A DNA stretch of 64,000 nucleotides from Lutimonas halocynthiae (lineage in GTDB: Bacteria > Bacteroidota > Bacteroidia > Flavobacteriales > Flavobacteriaceae), in assembly GCF_030409835.1 (NCBI RefSeq), contig NZ_JAUFQO010000003.1:124001-188000 (forward strand), read 5' to 3'. Below the pieces are notes generated by a model that was not told where the DNA came from, did not search any database, and worked only from the letters and a program-made list of their open reading frames with translations. Shown here in pieces: positions 16,921-25,084 of this stretch (the first letter of the stretch is position 1; every line of letters begins with the position of its first letter). A program made the position numbers and the translations under genes.

Positions 16921-19467
16921 TCAGCCAACGGCTTCTTTTCTTAAAACTTGTAATGGAGGACTATTCAAAACACTCCTGCTATTCATTAATCCAATGATTA
17001 ATACCAACAAACTGATTCCTGGAAATAAAACCAGAAAAGGAAATGAAGAGGGGACAAATGCCAAATCAAATATAAAATAAGCAAGAGTTTGAGCACTCAA
17101 AAGCGATAATAAAATACCACTTAGACTCCCTAAAACTCCTAAATAAAGGTATTCTAATGCGGTGATTTTTAATATTTGCCTGCTAGTACCTCCCAGTGTT
17201 CTCAATAAGACATTTTCTCGTATCCTTTGAAACTTACTGGTTCTCACAGCACCTATCAGTACTATGATACCTGTAAATATGCTAAATACGGCCATAAAAT
17301 TAATTACCCAGGAGATTTTATTAAGGACGCTTTCAATAAGAACAAGAACTTGACGAAAATCGATTATAGAGATGTTCGGGAATTTCTTAATCAGTTCACT
17401 TTGAAGTTTAGCGGAAGATGCTTCATCAGGTGCATGGGTAGAAAGAACATTAAATTGCGGCGCAGATTCAAGTATTCCAGCCGGAAATACGATAGAGAAA
17501 TTGAGTTGCATTCTTCCCCAGTCAACTTTTCTGATGTTAGCGACTTTCGTTGTCATCAATACCCCTTGAACATTAAATACAATAGTGTCTCCCACTTTGA
17601 CTATAGCATCTCTTTCAATGCTTTCTGCAATTGATATGGAGACAGGAGTTTGTGGGTCATATTCTTGACTTGCGACCCAATCTCCACTGGCTAGTGATTC
17701 TGAAGCAATAAGTGAGTCTCTATAGGTTACTCTGAATTCATGATTAAGCATCCAGTCATTTATTTTACTGGTTGTATCCTTACGTATCTCGTTGACTGTT
17801 TTTCCTTTAATACTGTGCACCCTCATGGTTACGATGGGGATGTTGTCAATGACATTACCCAGCGTTTTTGCCACTTCATCTTTTTGGTCATTTTGCACAT
17901 CCATCAAAATGATATTGGGTGTATTTTCTCCACTCTGAAATGATAATTTTGCCAATAACATGTCTTTCGTGAAGTACAAAGTACTGATCAAAAAAGTGCC
18001 AACTCCAATGGCAAGAATTAAGGTCATGGTCTGATTTTGTGGCCTAAATAAGTTGAGAAGACTTTGTCTAGATATAAAACCCCATGAGCTTGGAAAGAAC
18101 TTTTGTATCAAGGTCATAAAAAGTTTTGTGATGCCAATAAGGATCAAAAATGTTACTAGAATACCAATAATAAAATAGAGCGCATATTTCCAATTGTTTA
18201 GCAGCCAAAATGAAAAAGCATACATAAATACTAAGATGATTACGATAACAACCAGGTTGGCTTTTCTTGATTTTTCATTTGTAGATTCTTCTATTCTTAA
18301 AACTCTCAAGGGGGATGCATACCATGTGCTCAATAAGGGAATTAAGGCGAACATGACTGACATGAACATGCCTAAAACAATTCCAATTAGTACTGACTCA
18401 GGATAAATAGTGGTTTCTATTGCAAAAGGAAGCATGTCACTCAATATATAAGGGAAAAGTTCTTGAAGAAAAATGCCTAGAACAGCGCCGAGTATACCAC
18501 CAATGAGGCCCATGCCCATAATCTGAATGAGAAAAATGAAAAAACTTTGTCTTCTGGTAGCGCCTAAACACTTTAATATCGCTACGGAACGCAACTTTTC
18601 TTTAACGTATATATTTACAGAGCTTGCAATACCAACACATCCTAAAAGAAGGGCTATAAAAGCCACAAGGTTTAAAAATACACCGAAGTTTTGATAGCGT
18701 TGGCCCAATTGCTGACTCGAATCTATATGGGTATCCATATCAGCCTCTTCAGCATCCAATATGGGGTCTAGTTTTTTATTCAGCGCTATGAGATCTGTTT
18801 CTTCTGAAGCAAGGAAATAATATTGGTATTCCAATCGACTCCCTACCTGAATCAATCCTGTTTTTTCTACAAATCGTAATGGGATGTATACAGGCGGAGC
18901 TATTCCGCTCGAAAAACCTCCATTTCCGGGTGCAGCATCTAATGATCCTGTAATAGGAAGCGTAATATTACCAATCTTAATGCTATCTCCAGGTTTTATA
19001 TCATACTGCAACATTAGTGTAGCATCTACCAAGGCTCCTCCCGTTTCTTGATAACTATCTCCGGCTGAGGCTGGCGTTGTTTTAAACTCGCCATAAAAGG
19101 GAAATCCTCCCTCTAAACCTTTTACGCCAACCAGTTTAGTTCCGCCATTTTTAGGGAATAATCCCATTGAGACAAAGTTTATTTCTTTGGCGTCAGCGCC
19201 GCCTAAAGAATCAATAATACTCTGTACTTTTTCATTAGGGGCATGTCGGCTGTCGATAATAAAGTCAGCACCCATCAATGCTTTCGATTGCAGCTCGATA
19301 TTTGATTTAAGGTTTTCTCCAAAAGATTGTATTGAAACAACTGCCCCGATTCCCAGCACTATGGATGCCATAAAAAGAGACAATCTCTTGTAGCTGGCTT
19401 TGGCATCTCTCCAGGCCATTTTGAACAACCATCCAGTACTTGCGTTTGATTTTCTTTTATTTCCCAC
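16921..19467 (-). CDS. ABC transporter permease, YbbP type (FtsX-like)
   Basis: The 848-residue protein has an N-terminal membrane helix, a long periplasmic domain, then two FtsX-type permease units: helices near residues 265-290 (FLNLVAFIALLLGCVGIASS), a cluster to about 445, a second periplasmic part, and a final cluster ending SLLVLIIGLMNSRSVLNS. The segment VAILKCLGATRRQSF and its second copy NVLLRTLGGTSRQILK are the coupling loops of the two halves. This two-unit layout is that of YbbP, which with YbbA forms an ABC complex linked to the TesA esterase. It starts 2 bases after the ATPase gene stops, so the two are one operon. Confidence 0.88.
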   Translation of the reverse strand: MGNKRKSNASTGWLFKMAWRDAKASYKRLSLFMASIVLGIGAVVSIQSFGENLKSNIELQSKALMGADFIIDSRHAPNEKVQSIIDSLGGADAKEINFVSMGLFPKNGGTKLVGVKGLEGGFPFYGEFKTTPASAGDSYQETGGALVDATLMLQYDIKPGDSIKIGNITLPITGSLDAAPGNGGFSSGIAPPVYIPLRFVEKTGLIQVGSRLEYQYYFLASEETDLIALNKKLDPILDAEEADMDTHIDSSQQLGQRYQNFGVFLNLVAFIALLLGCVGIASSVNIYVKEKLRSVAILKCLGATRRQSFFIFLIQIMGMGLIGGILGAVLGIFLQELFPYILSDMLPFAIETTIYPESVLIGIVLGMFMSVMFALIPLLSTWYASPLRVLRIEESTNEKSRKANLVVIVIILVFMYAFSFWLLNNWKYALYFIIGILVTFLILIGITKLFMTLIQKFFPSSWGFISRQSLLNLFRPQNQTMTLILAIGVGTFLISTLYFTKDMLLAKLSFQSGENTPNIILMDVQNDQKDEVAKTLGNVIDNIPIVTMRVHSIKGKTVNEIRKDTTSKINDWMLNHEFRVTYRDSLIASESLASGDWVASQEYDPQTPVSISIAESIERDAIVKVGDTIVFNVQGVLMTTKVANIRKVDWGRMQLNFSIVFPAGILESAPQFNVLSTHAPDEASSAKLQSELIKKFPNISIIDFRQVLVLIESVLNKISWVINFMAVFSIFTGIIVLIGAVRTSKFQRIRENVLLRTLGGTSRQILKITALEYLYLGVLGSLSGILLSLLSAQTLAYFIFDLAFVPSSFPFLVLFPGISLLVLIIGLMNSRSVLNSPPLQVLRKEAVG

Positions 19468-19469
19468 CC

Positions 19470-20153
19470 TTATAATACACTTTGTTCTTTCATGATTTTC
19501 CCTCTTTGAAGTCTTAGGATACGTTGAGTCATTTTGGCCAGGTCCATATCATGGGTTACAATCACCAGGGTAGTGCCAGCTTCTTTATTTAGTTCAAAAA
19601 GTAATTGCACCACTTTTTCACTAGTTTCAGCATCGAGATTTCCAGTGGGCTCATCTGCGAATAAAATTCTAGGTTTGTTAGAAAATGCTCTTGCCAATGC
19701 AACTCTTTGTTGTTCTCCTCCTGATAATTGAGAAGGGTAGTGGTCATACCTATCGGCTAAACCAACTTTTTCTAAAAGATCTTTTGCAATTTTCTCAGGC
19801 TTTTTGGTTCCTCTTAATTCCAATGGAACTGTTACATTCTCAAGAGCAGTTAGCGTTGGGAGTAGCTGGAAGTCTTGAAATATAAAACCAACCTCTCTAT
19901 TTCTTAGAAGCGCTCTTTCATCTTCGTTTAATGAATTGATCTTCGTGCCACAAAGCTCTATCTCTCCATGATCTGACTGGTCTAAGCCAGCACATAGACC
20001 TAGTAAAGTGGTTTTGCCACTTCCAGAAGGTCCGACAATTGCAAAAGTGTCACCGGTCTGAATACTAAATGAAATATCGTCGAGAACCTTTAATTCTTTT
20101 TCTCCACTTTTATAAGTCTTCTCTAGATTCGTTACATTTAATATATTTGTCAT
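19470..20153 (-). CDS. ABC transporter ATP-binding protein, YbbA/LolD type
   Basis: The 227-residue ATPase has Walker A GPSGSGKTT (residues 41-49), the signature LSGGEQQRVALARA (from 144), Walker B ILFADEPTGNLD (from 164) and the switch histidine in LVIVTHDMDLA. Length and sequence match the YbbA/LolD/MacB-type single-domain ATPases that drive mechanical (not import) work with FtsX-like permeases. Its partner is the YbbP-like permease immediately downstream. The esterase gene of the classic trio is next door on the opposite strand. Confidence 0.93.
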   Translation of the reverse strand: MTNILNVTNLEKTYKSGEKELKVLDDISFSIQTGDTFAIVGPSGSGKTTLLGLCAGLDQSDHGEIELCGTKINSLNEDERALLRNREVGFIFQDFQLLPTLTALENVTVPLELRGTKKPEKIAKDLLEKVGLADRYDHYPSQLSGGEQQRVALARAFSNKPRILFADEPTGNLDAETSEKVVQLLFELNKEAGTTLVIVTHDMDLAKMTQRILRLQRGKIMKEQSVL

Positions 20154-20206
20154 TCTTTATCGTATCTTTTTATAGGGTGCAGAAAGATAAGGAAAAGGAT
20201 TAAATT

Positions 20207-20214
20207 TAAATTTG
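20207..20214 (+). promoter_or_regulatory. Possible -7 box of the TesA-like gene
   Basis: TAAATTTG, eight bases before ATG 20222, in the divergent region with ybbA-like. If used, transcription would start at or near the ATG. No -33 element seen. Confidence 0.3.
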
Positions 20215-20221
20215 GCTACCA

Positions 20222-20905
20222 ATGGGTGATGTGTTAAAGTTTTGTTATTTGTCTATTTGTTTTTTAGTGATGTCTTGTGCTGGAAATGATGCAAAAAAAA
20301 TCGACAAACAAGAGAAGAAGGAATCAATAAATATTGAAACCCAAAGTGAGACGAGTCAAAAGATCATTTTGTTTTTTGGAAATAGCTTAACGGCTGGCAT
20401 GGGCCTTGAAGTTGAGGAAGCTTTTCCTGCGTTGATTCAAAAGAAGTTGGATTCAGCATTGCTACCATATAATGTAATTAATGCGGGCTTGAGCGGCGAG
20501 ACTACGGCCAGTGGCAAAAACAGGTTGTCTTGGTTATTGAAACAAAAAGTTGACGTTTTTGTGCTAGAATTAGGTGCAAACGATGGATTGCGTGGAATTC
20601 CATTGGATGAGACTAAGAAGAACCTTCAAAATATGATTGATGAGGTTAAGAAGCACAACCCTGAAGTGGTAATAGTGCTGGCAGGGATGCAGATTCCACC
20701 AAATATGGGCATTGATTATACCAAAGATTTCCAGGCTATTTTTCCTGATTTGGCTGCAGAGAATAACCTTGCATTAATTCCTTTTTTACTGAAGGATGTT
20801 GCCGGTAGGTCAGATTTAAATCAGCAAGATGGTATTCACCCTACGGCAGAAGGCCAAAAAATTCTGGCGAATAATGTTTGGGAGATATTGGAGGAAACAC
20901 TTTAA
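20222..20905 (+). CDS. TesA-like SGNH/GDSL esterase lipoprotein (arylesterase)
   Basis: The 227-residue protein has a short lipoprotein signal ending CFLVMSC and the SGNH blocks: FFGNSLTAGMG (block I, nucleophile Ser55), NAGLSGETTASG (block II, Gly), LGANDGLRG (block III, Asn) and DGIHPTAEGQ (block V, Asp-His). TesA-type enzymes hydrolyse acyl-CoA, lysophospholipid and aryl esters in the periplasm. It is divergent from the YbbA/YbbP genes, 68 bases apart, whereas in Escherichia coli tesA is also next to ybbA. A possible -7 box lies only 8 bases before the ATG, so the message may be almost leaderless or start further in. Confidence 0.9.
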   Translation: MGDVLKFCYLSICFLVMSCAGNDAKKIDKQEKKESINIETQSETSQKIILFFGNSLTAGMGLEVEEAFPALIQKKLDSALLPYNVINAGLSGETTASGKNRLSWLLKQKVDVFVLELGANDGLRGIPLDETKKNLQNMIDEVKKHNPEVVIVLAGMQIPPNMGIDYTKDFQAIFPDLAAENNLALIPFLLKDVAGRSDLNQQDGIHPTAEGQKILANNVWEILEETL

Positions 20906-20942
20906 TCTTTAGATTTAAATATGGTTGACGACGTTTAGCATG

Positions 20943-22001
20943 TCAATCTGGTTTGCTTCGGGTTCTTTTTATTATACTATTTTGGAATTTTTTATCATCT
21001 TTCATGACTTTGTAAAAACCTTCGAGATAGTTCCTAAGTTCCTTAAATTCTCGGGGATCCTTAAAATAAGTTTGATAATTGTCAACCATTGTAAAAACCT
21101 CATTTTCCTTGTCTATATATTCTTTTCTTATTTCTTGAATAACAGCTTCTTCTCTGTCAAAACCCCTATACAATCTTGTGGTCACTTTTGAAATAGGTAA
21201 TGTTTTGTTTTTAATGGCAGAAACCACCGCATAGCTGGCATTAACAAGACCAGACATGTCAAAATCATATGGAATTGGAACTATTTTATCATCAATGTAG
21301 AACAGTTTTTCATTATGCCGGTAGGTTATTGAATAATCTGTATTGCCAATCATATATTGAAATAATGCATTTCGAACAGCACTTGCAGGGTCCTGACCAT
21401 TCGGATCCATGTGTCTTTTGATGATTTTTCCATTATATGCCGCTGCGAGTTTTTTAGTATCTTGAATAAGAATTGCTAAGAGATCATGATCCTTACTTTT
21501 GCCGTCCTTTTCTTCTGCTAAAGTTATGTGAATCAGCTTCGTGTCGAAATGATAAGGTGACATGACCTCATATATTTTGTAAGCGAGAAATTCTTTGACA
21601 ACGTGGTCGTTTGCCGTTGAAGATTTTAAACAAGGCAGTACAACTTTTAATTTTTTGTCTTCCTCAAAAATGCTTCCCTTTGACTCGTTTTTGTCAATTT
21701 TAAACCAGAGCGGAAGATAATAACAATATAAGCGTCTATAGTTACCCCTGGCTCTCAGCCCAACTTTGAGTTCTTTTTGTATATCATCAGATGCCGTGAA
21801 ACTAAGACTAGATTCCAAATAAGTGGAATCATTACTGAAAGTAAGAATATCTTTTTTTGAATAATTCAATGTCACTTTTAAATCCTTTTCGTCCATAAAT
21901 AAAGGAGAAATATCATGAGCATCCGCTGTTTGCTCATAATGTTGTGCATAACTGAAAAGCCCAGTTGAGAAAATGAGAAAGAAAAAGAAAATCAGTTTCA
22001 T
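20943..22001 (-). CDS. Secreted CotH-kinase-like protein of unknown function
   Basis: The 352-residue protein has a signal peptide (MKLIFFFFLIFSTGLFSYAQ). The middle has LKVGLRARGNYRRLYCYYLP, KLKVVLPCLKSSTANDHVVK, HMDPNGQDPASAVRNALFQY, IGNTDYSITYRHN and IVPIPYDFDMSGLVNASYAV. The RGN segment followed by a metal-binding-like Asp pair (DFDMSG) and the IGNTD motif recall the CotH protein kinase fold, but the match is diverged and I cannot confirm catalytic residues. The family occurs widely in marine Flavobacteriia without a known role. Converges on tesA, separated by 37 bases. Confidence 0.6.
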   Translation of the reverse strand: MKLIFFFFLIFSTGLFSYAQHYEQTADAHDISPLFMDEKDLKVTLNYSKKDILTFSNDSTYLESSLSFTASDDIQKELKVGLRARGNYRRLYCYYLPLWFKIDKNESKGSIFEEDKKLKVVLPCLKSSTANDHVVKEFLAYKIYEVMSPYHFDTKLIHITLAEEKDGKSKDHDLLAILIQDTKKLAAAYNGKIIKRHMDPNGQDPASAVRNALFQYMIGNTDYSITYRHNEKLFYIDDKIVPIPYDFDMSGLVNASYAVVSAIKNKTLPISKVTTRLYRGFDREEAVIQEIRKEYIDKENEVFTMVDNYQTYFKDPREFKELRNYLEGFYKVMKDDKKFQNSIIKRTRSKPD

Positions 22002-22168
22002 AAGTCATTAATAATCAATTAAATATATAAATTATTAATGGAAAAAACAAGTAATAGTATGACAATCATTGATCTTAGCAGTTGAAAGATGTTATTTTGA
22101 TTTGCCAGCGACTAAAGCTAGTATAGGTGAAAAATGGATGAACTTAGTCTGATTGATTATTTCAAGTG

Positions 22169-22927
22169 CTAATTTTTGGCTCCAAAGTAATAGGCAAGAC
22201 CAAAATTAAGTGATAACAAATCAATGGTAAAATTGACATTGTGAGAATCTGAAACAAATTCATTTCCTTCTTCGTCAATAGAGGAAGATCTTTCGTATTC
22301 ATAGCCTAACACGTCAAGTTGGATTTCAAAGGCGAAGCTTTCTAAGGCGAAAAAAGTAATTCCAGGGCTTATACCGAGTCCAAATAAAAAATCTTTTGTA
22401 TCCTCTTGTTCCGTTTGTTCTCCATTCTCAAAACTTTTAGTTACAGAATCACCAAAGCCAAAATCCATTTTTATTTCATTAAAAAAACTAAAACGTTGGT
22501 TTTTTGATAAGGGATAGTAGGTTCTGATAAAAGGTGAAATAACATTTCGATTTGCAACAGATTCGCTACTGATTGTATCGGTTAGAATGATTCCCAGTCC
22601 TTCAGATGTATCCCTTCCATGGGTTATTCCTAGTCCTATAAAATTGTAATTACCAATAGAATACCCTCCTTTTACTTTAATGTCATAGTTGAATTCTTCA
22701 CCCTTTATAATGTTGTCAAACCCAATATATTTATTATCACTTTTTAAATTTGAATCTTCAATGTTAAAAGTTAATGCCGTAAACCATTTACCTTTGTTAA
22801 AAGGTTTGAACTCATCATCATAATACTCAAACATGAGTTCAACAGGAGTAAGTTTTTCTTTTTTTTGGGCGGATACTGAACTAAAAGCGAAAACGCATAA
22901 AATTAATAAAATGATATTTTTTTTCAT
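22169..22927 (-). CDS. Outer-membrane beta-barrel protein
   Basis: The 252-residue protein has a signal peptide ending SSVSAQ. The remainder shows alternating strands (YSIGNYNFIGLGI, FSFFNEIKMDFGFGD, FAFEIQLDVLGYEYE) and ends NFGLAYYFGAKN, close to the usual aromatic C-terminus of small eight-stranded barrels, as in the OmpW/OprF-like or 'porin family' proteins of Bacteroidota. Nothing shows a substrate. It is monocistronic. Confidence 0.65.
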   Translation of the reverse strand: MKKNIILLILCVFAFSSVSAQKKEKLTPVELMFEYYDDEFKPFNKGKWFTALTFNIEDSNLKSDNKYIGFDNIIKGEEFNYDIKVKGGYSIGNYNFIGLGITHGRDTSEGLGIILTDTISSESVANRNVISPFIRTYYPLSKNQRFSFFNEIKMDFGFGDSVTKSFENGEQTEQEDTKDFLFGLGISPGITFFALESFAFEIQLDVLGYEYERSSSIDEEGNEFVSDSHNVNFTIDLLSLNFGLAYYFGAKN

Positions 22928-23134
22928 GATAGATTAGAATAATTGATAAGTAAATATATAAATTAACTGTAGTTATGAGGAATTATTTTGAATTTCAAGC
23001 TCGAGAACCTGTGTCGCTCATAAAATTCTGTTAATAATTTGAATTCAGAAATTAGAATATCAAAGGTTTTTGGTATTATTGTTATGAATTCTCTGACACC
23101 TGTCTTGTCTTTGTTTTGAAATGCTTGATGATGT

Positions 23135-23929
23135 ATGATTAGTAATAAAAATTCAATTTTGGTAAAAAACATAAAAACGCTTTTATTGCTCCTATTTTTT
23201 GCTGTTTCTGGAAATATGCTGGCTCAAGAACCGGTTTTGGTTGCTGGAATTGTTCAAAGTGATTCAGTTAAGTTAGCGGATATCCATATTCTAAATCTAA
23301 GTACAAGAAAAGGAACCGTAAGTAATGCAGTAGGAGAATTTGGTATTACTGTTTCACCAAATGATACCTTGATATTTTCTGGAATACAATTTCACACTTT
23401 AGGATTGATCGTGGATAAAAAGGTTATCGACAGAAGAATACTTAAGATTGAGCTTGTTTCTCGCGTAGAAGAGTTAGGCGAAATCGAGTTAAAAGGCCAC
23501 GACCTTGATGGACTATTTTATGTTGACACAAAAAGGATGAGAGATTCATTGCCGATAATGGGAGAAGAGGCTGTGAATTTTTCAAATCAAGGATATGATG
23601 ACCCTACAAGTAGTAATTATGTGGTTCCTTCCGCCAATATTTTAAACCTCGTTTCTTTAATTGGAAAAAAAAGAAGAGAAGAAAATCGCCAGGAGGCAAC
23701 GTTGTTGGAGCGAAAAAGAGCCGCCGCAGGAGATATGAGAAGGGAGATTGGAGAGGACGTGTTTTTAGAGCAATTGGGTATTCCAAGAGTTCATATTGAG
23801 CCATTTATTCGTTATTGTCAAAAGAAGGATATCATCAACCTTTACGTTGATGGAAGAATCATGGAAGTAATTGATATCCTAATTAAAGAAAAGGATAATT
23901 ATATCAGGGAAAGAATAAATATCGACTAG
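23135..23929 (+). CDS. Secreted protein with carboxypeptidase-regulatory-like domain
   Basis: The 264-residue protein starts with MISNKNSILVKNIKTLLLLL and a signal peptide cut near AVSGNMLAQ. Residues about 30-105 look like the CarboxypepD_reg-like fold that precedes TonB-dependent receptor barrels: AGIVQSDSVKLADIHILNLS, GTVSNAVGEFGITVSPNDTL, IFSGIQFHTL. No plug or barrel follows, only a mixed alpha/beta C-terminal part with RKRAAAGDMRREIGEDVF. This is a common stand-alone protein of Flavobacteriia of unknown role. Single gene between divergent and co-directional neighbours. Confidence 0.65.
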   Translation: MISNKNSILVKNIKTLLLLLFFAVSGNMLAQEPVLVAGIVQSDSVKLADIHILNLSTRKGTVSNAVGEFGITVSPNDTLIFSGIQFHTLGLIVDKKVIDRRILKIELVSRVEELGEIELKGHDLDGLFYVDTKRMRDSLPIMGEEAVNFSNQGYDDPTSSNYVVPSANILNLVSLIGKKRREENRQEATLLERKRAAAGDMRREIGEDVFLEQLGIPRVHIEPFIRYCQKKDIINLYVDGRIMEVIDILIKEKDNYIRERINID

Positions 23930-23986
23930 TCTATTTTTTATTTTTAAACGCCTGTTTGAAACTTAAACTATAATCTCACTCATTAA

Positions 23987-24973
23987 ATGAAGGTTTTATT
24001 CATAGGAGGTACCGGAAATATTTCAATGTCAAGTACGAAGCTGGCACTTGAACGCGGAATTGATATTTTCTTATTAACAAGAGGGAAATCTCAGGCAATT
24101 CCGAAAGGGGTTAAAAGCCTCATATTAGATATCAATGATGAAGCAAAGGTGAAAGAATTAATCAAAGACCACCATTTCGATGCGGTTGTTAACTGGATTG
24201 CTTTTAGTCCAGAAGATATCAAAAGAGACTTTGCACTTTTTCGTGGTAAAACCAATCAATATATTTTTATTAGTTCAGCTTCTTGTTATCAGAAGCCCTT
24301 ATCACATCCTATTATTACTGAATCTACTCCCTTGGCAAATCCGTTTTGGGATTATTCAAGACAAAAGATTGCTTGCGAAGATGCTTTAATGGGCTTGTAC
24401 CGAAATGAAGGTTTTCCTATTACAATTGTGCGCCCTTCACTGACTTATGATACGGTTATTCCTGTTCCAATTGGAGGTTGGACTGAATACACTATTGTTG
24501 ATCGAATTAAAAAAGGAAAGAAAATCATCATTCATGGTGATGGAACTTCTTTATGGACCATAACCCATGCTAAAGATTTTGCCGTTGGTTTTATGGGGCT
24601 AATAGGTCATCAACAAGCTATCGGGCAAAGTTTTCATATTACTTCAGATGAAATCCTTACCTGGAATCAAATCTATGAAGCAGTCGCTATGGCTGCAGGA
24701 AGAGATGCTGATATTGTTCATATTTCATCTGACTATCTTGGAACTTTCGATCAGCAATTAAAAGGAAGCTTGCTAGGTGATAAAGCGGTAAGTACTATAT
24801 TTGATAATAGTAAAATACATCGGTTCGTTCCTGAATTTAATCCATGTATAAGATTTAAAGACGGGATTCTTAATACCATAAAATGGTTTGAAGAAACGCC
24901 AGAAAGAATGATTGTAAAAGACGAAACCAATGAATTTATGGATCGTATTATTAAAACCTACTTAAGACCTTAG
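23987..24973 (+). CDS. NAD-dependent epimerase/dehydratase-family protein (atypical SDR)
   Basis: The 328-residue protein opens with a Rossmann dinucleotide site, VLFIGGTGNISMSSTKLAL, and has VNWIAFSPEDIKRD, FISSASCYQKP and WDYSRQKIACEDALM, where YSRQK corresponds to the Tyr-x-x-x-Lys catalytic pair. Later VRPSLTYDTVIPVP and HAKDFAVGFMGLIGH follow the extended SDR pattern seen in CSP41-like and NAD-epimerase proteins. No signal peptide. The substrate is probably a nucleotide sugar or similar metabolite, but the GGTGN site departs from the canonical GxxGxxG of epimerases, so specificity is open. Single gene. Confidence 0.82.
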   Translation: MKVLFIGGTGNISMSSTKLALERGIDIFLLTRGKSQAIPKGVKSLILDINDEAKVKELIKDHHFDAVVNWIAFSPEDIKRDFALFRGKTNQYIFISSASCYQKPLSHPIITESTPLANPFWDYSRQKIACEDALMGLYRNEGFPITIVRPSLTYDTVIPVPIGGWTEYTIVDRIKKGKKIIIHGDGTSLWTITHAKDFAVGFMGLIGHQQAIGQSFHITSDEILTWNQIYEAVAMAAGRDADIVHISSDYLGTFDQQLKGSLLGDKAVSTIFDNSKIHRFVPEFNPCIRFKDGILNTIKWFEETPERMIVKDETNEFMDRIIKTYLRP

Positions 24974-25049
24974 AATCAGAATTTTATTAGTCAATATTTG
25001 GCTAATAAAGTTTCCAATAGAAATAAATAAATAATTAGGTCGAAAGTAT

Positions 25050-25057
25050 TAGTTTTG
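25050..25057 (+). promoter_or_regulatory. Possible -7 box of the patatin gene
   Basis: TAGTTTTG at 25050-25057 fits TAnnTTTG and ends about 28 bases before ATG 25085. It overlaps the upstream TTG that would otherwise be a candidate start, which argues against that start. No good -33 element found. Confidence 0.4.
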
Positions 25058-25084
25058 AGCTATCATTTTTACCAAGCCATGCCC

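Noticed and set aside
24983-25009. TTTATTAG/CTAATAAA inverted repeat after the SDR gene
   Set aside because: No GC pairs of note and no T run; not a convincing terminator.
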